Source of the DNA: Methanobacteriota archaeon | GTDB lineage: Archaea; Thermoplasmatota; Thermoplasmata; RBG-16-68-12 | Direction: 5' to 3' | DNA: 8,160 nucleotides | NCBI GenBank assembly: GCA_005878635.1 | Contig: VBLS01000130.1 | Location: 1-8,160 of the forward strand | Shown here: positions 6,067-8,160 of the stretch, one piece after another | Layout of the letters: each line of letters starts with the position of its first letter | Numbering within the stretch: position 1 is the stretch's first letter | The notes under the pieces: generated by a model | Told to the model about the DNA's origin: nothing | What the model saw: the letters and a program-made list of their open reading frames with translations, nothing else | The model's database searches: none | Translations under genes and position numbers: made by a program

Positions 6067-6549
6067 ATGTACGGCGTGGTCGTCTGCCCGCGGTGCAAAC
6101 GAGCGAAGGGCGTGGACCTGAAACAGAAGACGACCACCTGCCTTTGCGGCTTCGAGATCCGCGTGGTCCCGGCGCGCGTCCGCGCCCGGGCGAACACCGC
6201 GCGCGAGCTCGCGCCCCTCGTCGGCCAAGTCAGCGCGGAGATCGCGGGAGGCCTGAAGGCCTATCGAGAGGCGGCGGCCCCCGTGCGGCGGATCCGGCCG
6301 CGGGACGTCCACGTACGGGTCATCGGGATCGCCTCCAAGGCCCGAGATCGCGCCAACCGAGTCCGTGTGGCCGCCGTCGAGCTCACGCGGGAACTCGAGG
6401 TCTTCTCCATGGAGGATTGGGACCGCGTACTCACGGGCCTTGGGATTCCGCACCCGGAAGAAGCGCTTGCGGCCCTGGTCCGAGCGAACCTCGTCCTGGA
6501 GCCGACGAGCGGCTTCTATCGAGCCGTGAGCCTCAGCCCCGAGGCGTGA
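6067..6549 (+). CDS. Zinc-finger protein of unknown function, downstream of pdaD
   Basis: A 160-residue cytoplasmic protein. Residues 1-33 form a compact zinc site, MYGVVVCPRC with C7 and C10, then C25 and C27 in TTTCLCG (CxxC-14-CxC). The opening MY-VV-C and TTTC resemble short archaeal zinc-ribbon domains annotated as DUF1922- or DUF5817-like; that link is from memory and uncertain. Residues 34-120 are basic, Ala/Arg/Val-rich and probably helical. Residues 120-155 (DWDRVLTGLGIPHPEEALAA, then LVRANLVLEPTSGFYRAV) look like a small winged-helix-type module. Together these suggest a nucleic-acid-binding protein. ATG 6067 lies two bases after the pdaD stop, so translation is probably coupled. 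Its last 17 bases overlap the convergent PrsW-like gene. No specific function can be given. Confidence 0.85.
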   Translation: MYGVVVCPRCKRAKGVDLKQKTTTCLCGFEIRVVPARVRARANTARELAPLVGQVSAEIAGGLKAYREAAAPVRRIRPRDVHVRVIGIASKARDRANRVRVAAVELTRELEVFSMEDWDRVLTGLGIPHPEEALAALVRANLVLEPTSGFYRAVSLSPEA

Positions 6550-7255
6550 AGGCCCGCCGACGATCCCGCCGCAGCTCGCGACGGAGGTCCTCGGGCAAGG
6601 TCCCCGGCAGAATCCGATGGTAGACGTAGTAGTAGACGAGGAGTGCGAACCCCGCCGAAGTCGCCGCCGAGATCGCGGAAAACGGCTCGTCGACGCGGAG
6701 GATGAACGGGAAGAGGAAGGCGGCGTGGGCGAAACGGAACCCGATCGCACGGAGGAAGGAAGGCCACATCTCCTTGCGGGAGGCTCCGAAACCGATGATC
6801 GAACCGGTGTCTGCGTTCACCAGGCCGAGGCTGACCGACAGGACCAGGAGCAGGCCCAAGGTCTCCGGGACGTAGAGCGTGTCGCGCGAGAGCCAGGCGG
6901 AGACCACGACGCCGCTCGCGGCGATTCCGATCCCGAGAGGGATTCCGTAGAACGTGGTGTCGAAGCGGCCCTGGTAGGAACGACGGTTCAGGTACACGAG
7001 CTTGAACGATTCTTCCAGGACGACCGCGGCGACGAAGACCCAAAGGGATTCGTAACCGGACAGGGACAAGGTGAGGACGCTGGCCACGGTGCCGAACACG
7101 AGGCCGGCCGCCAGGCCGCCGAAGACGCGGCGGTCGTCGAAGAGCGTGTGGTCCACGTGAGGGCGATCGAACCGGCGGAGGGAGACCCAGAGGATCCCGA
7201 TGCCTGGGAGGATCCCGAGGAGGAACGCGACGAAAAAGTCGAGGTTCGAGGCCAT
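6533..7255 (-). CDS. PrsW-like (glutamic-type) intramembrane protease family protein
   Basis: A 240-residue integral membrane protein with about seven hydrophobic segments (roughly residues 5-25, 43-66, 70-89, 100-121, 131-146, 168-190, 195-213) and a basic cytoplasmic-type tail (RRELRRDRRR). Segment 3 ends in LEESFK, giving E81-E82-x2-K85, the hallmark EExxK of PrsW/CPBP-type glutamic proteases. H177 in RAIGFRFAH matches the conserved late His of PrsW. The second acidic element (usually G-x-G-F-A-x-x-E-N) is GIGIAASG here and lacks the Glu, so protease activity is unproven. B. subtilis PrsW cleaves an anti-sigma factor; archaeal targets are unknown. ATG 7255 is supported by a CTTAAGTAT box 28 bases upstream. 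The gene converges on the pdaD-linked zinc-finger gene (17-base overlap) and diverges from the multi-zinc-ribbon gene. Confidence 0.82.
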   Translation of the reverse strand: MASNLDFFVAFLLGILPGIGILWVSLRRFDRPHVDHTLFDDRRVFGGLAAGLVFGTVASVLTLSLSGYESLWVFVAAVVLEESFKLVYLNRRSYQGRFDTTFYGIPLGIGIAASGVVVSAWLSRDTLYVPETLGLLLVLSVSLGLVNADTGSIIGFGASRKEMWPSFLRAIGFRFAHAAFLFPFILRVDEPFSAISAATSAGFALLVYYYVYHRILPGTLPEDLRRELRRDRRRAFTPRG

Positions 7256-7278
7256 CGTCGCGGAGCAAGCCAGGGGCG

Positions 7279-7287
7279 ATACTTAAG
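7279..7287 (-). promoter_or_regulatory. Candidate TATA box for the PrsW-like gene
   Basis: CTTAAGTAT on the minus strand is centred 28 bases before ATG 7255, with no Shine-Dalgarno sequence, as expected for a leaderless or nearly leaderless archaeal mRNA. Confidence 0.5.
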
Positions 7288-7331
7288 CCAGCGTCCGGTA
7301 AGGTATCGGGAGTGACAACCGGAAAGGTGAC

Positions 7332-7337
7332 TTTATG
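7332..7337 (+). promoter_or_regulatory. Candidate TATA box for the multi-zinc-ribbon gene
   Basis: GACTTTATGGG is the AT-richest element in the 111-base divergent gap on this strand. It is centred about 32 bases before ATG 7367, so the leader would be about 6 bases. Confidence 0.4.
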
Positions 7338-7366
7338 GGCTGCCCGAGGGCTCGAACCCACCGTCG

Positions 7367-8160
7367 ATGCCCGGGAAACAGGCCCGGGTCCTTTGTCCCG
7401 TCTGCCAGGAGCCCATCCCTCCGGACGAGACGGAGTGCGGGAACTGCGGGGCCTTCGTGATTGACGAGGCGGTCGTACGGCTCAGCCGAGCCTTCGGCCT
7501 CGACCGCGAGCGCGCGCTGAAGTTGTTCGAGGCGGGCTTCCGCCATCCGAAGCAATTGCGCGATCGAGATCCGAATCGGGTCCTCGAGAAGGGGGAGGTC
7601 GGGATCCTGTTCATCTGCACGAATTGCGGGGGCTTCGTCGCCGGAGGCGATACGAAGTGCCCGCGGTGTGCCGCGGAATTCGAGGCCGACGCCGAAGAAG
7701 CTCCCGTGGAAGAGGAGGACATCCTCGACCTCGTCCTCTGTCCCGTCTGCGGGGCCGACAACGATTCGGACCTGGTCGAATGCGAAATCTGCGGCGAGTC
7801 CCTCCGAGACCGGACGACGAAACCGGTAGTCGCCGCTGCCCAGGCGCCGGCCCCCGCTTCAAAGGTCCCGGAACCCGAAGGGACACTCGCCAAGGTCGAC
7901 GACTTCCTGCGGGAGCCCGAAAAGTCCTCGCCCGAAGCGACGGTCAAACCGATCCCCCGCGAGAGGCCCGCGACGACGCCCCCGGGCCCATCCAGGATGC
8001 CGTCATCGCCTTCACCCGTCCGGCGCGAAGCTCCGGACGCCAATCCACCGGTCGCGGTAAAATCGAATGCCCCGTCCGCACCAGGGGCGACTTCCGTCTC
8101 GCCGAACGTCCCGCCTTCTGCGGCCCTCCGACGGGTTCCCTCAACGCGACCGAAGCCTCG
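7367..8160 (+). CDS. Multi-zinc-ribbon protein with helical insert and long disordered tail, 5' portion
   Basis: The frame is open to the window edge (264 codons, no stop), so the C-terminus is missing. Domain order: zinc ribbon 1 with C10, C13, C24, C27; a helical segment of about 45 residues (34-80, LSRAFGLDRERALKLFEAGF then RHPKQLRDRDP) that resembles a helix-hairpin-helix module; zinc ribbon 2 with C84, C87, C98, C101; an acidic linker (EEAPVEEEDILD); zinc ribbon 3 with C125, C128, C139, C142; then about 118 residues rich in Pro, Ala, Ser and Arg with little predicted structure. All three ribbons keep the full CxxC-10-CxxC pattern. Such proteins usually bind nucleic acid or act as adaptors; no function is claimed. 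An in-frame TGA at 7328-7330 leaves ATG 7367 as the first ATG. The gene diverges from the PrsW-like gene, and regulatory coupling is possible. Confidence 0.85.
   Translation, partial: MPGKQARVLCPVCQEPIPPDETECGNCGAFVIDEAVVRLSRAFGLDRERALKLFEAGFRHPKQLRDRDPNRVLEKGEVGILFICTNCGGFVAGGDTKCPRCAAEFEADAEEAPVEEEDILDLVLCPVCGADNDSDLVECEICGESLRDRTTKPVVAAAQAPAPASKVPEPEGTLAKVDDFLREPEKSSPEATVKPIPRERPATTPPGPSRMPSSPSPVRREAPDANPPVAVKSNAPSAPGATSVSPNVPPSAALRRVPSTRPKP
7370..7388 (+). repeat. Perfect hairpin immediately after a start codon
   Basis: CCCGGG (7370-7375) and CCCGGG (7383-7388) flank the 7-base loop AAACAGG. The stem is six G-C pairs and begins directly after ATG 7367. On a short-leader mRNA it could restrain initiation; it may also simply reflect GC-rich coding sequence. 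Confidence 0.5.

Noticed and set aside
7325..7415. tRNA-like stretch on the minus strand: a T-loop-like GGGTTCGAGCCC and partly pairing ends GGGCTCC / GCAGCCC
   Set aside because: The T-stem does not pair, there is no D-arm with a GG loop, U33 is missing, the register is off by one, and the stretch lies over the promoter and start of a well-supported zinc-ribbon gene.
1..8160. CRISPR array, insertion sequence, integrase or defence cassette
   Set aside because: No regularly spaced repeats, terminal inverted repeats, transposase or known defence motifs were seen; the genes are mainly housekeeping.

Overview
The window looks like chromosomal DNA from a GC-rich euryarchaeal-type archaeon. The archaeal call rests on a Trm5-type tRNA methyltransferase end, an archaeal asparaginyl-tRNA synthetase, a pyruvoyl-dependent arginine decarboxylase with its Ser-Ser self-cleavage site, and TATA-like boxes 27-32 bases upstream of several start codons that lack a Shine-Dalgarno sequence. 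A Thermoplasmata-like lineage is my best guess from gene style, with low confidence. There is no insertion sequence, CRISPR array, integrase or credible RNA gene.

Layout, left to right: the 3' end of a trm5-like gene (2-601, +); a dCTP deaminase/dUTPase-family gene (582-1058, -); a candidate 52-residue basic protein (1186-1344, +); an acyl-CoA dehydrogenase (1440-2597, +) closely followed by a HIT-family nucleotide hydrolase (2606-3046, +); a hemerythrin-like protein (3043-3540, -) and asnS (3579-4868, -); a RimI-like acetyltransferase (about 5020-5517, +); pdaD (5597-6064, +) with a zinc-finger protein two bases behind it (6067-6549, +); a PrsW-like membrane protein (6533-7255, -); and the divergent start of a multi-zinc-ribbon protein that runs off the right edge (7367-8160, +). 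The gene order is compact: all three convergent gene pairs overlap at their 3' ends, and no stretch over 300 bases lacks a gene.

Functionally this is mostly translation and housekeeping (tRNA m1G37, Asn-tRNA, N-terminal acetylation, agmatine synthesis for polyamines and probably tRNA agmatidine), nucleotide hygiene (dUTPase-like, HIT) and fatty-acid oxidation. No clear defence or mobile system is visible. The points most worth checking are three enzymes or metal proteins that have lost a canonical residue (Glu to Gly in the dCTP deaminase relative, His to Val in the hemerythrin-like protein, the second acidic motif in the PrsW relative), an acyl-CoA dehydrogenase whose only sensible start codon is ATC, and a new-looking zinc-ribbon/helical/two-zinc-ribbon/disordered-tail protein divergent from the PrsW-like gene.
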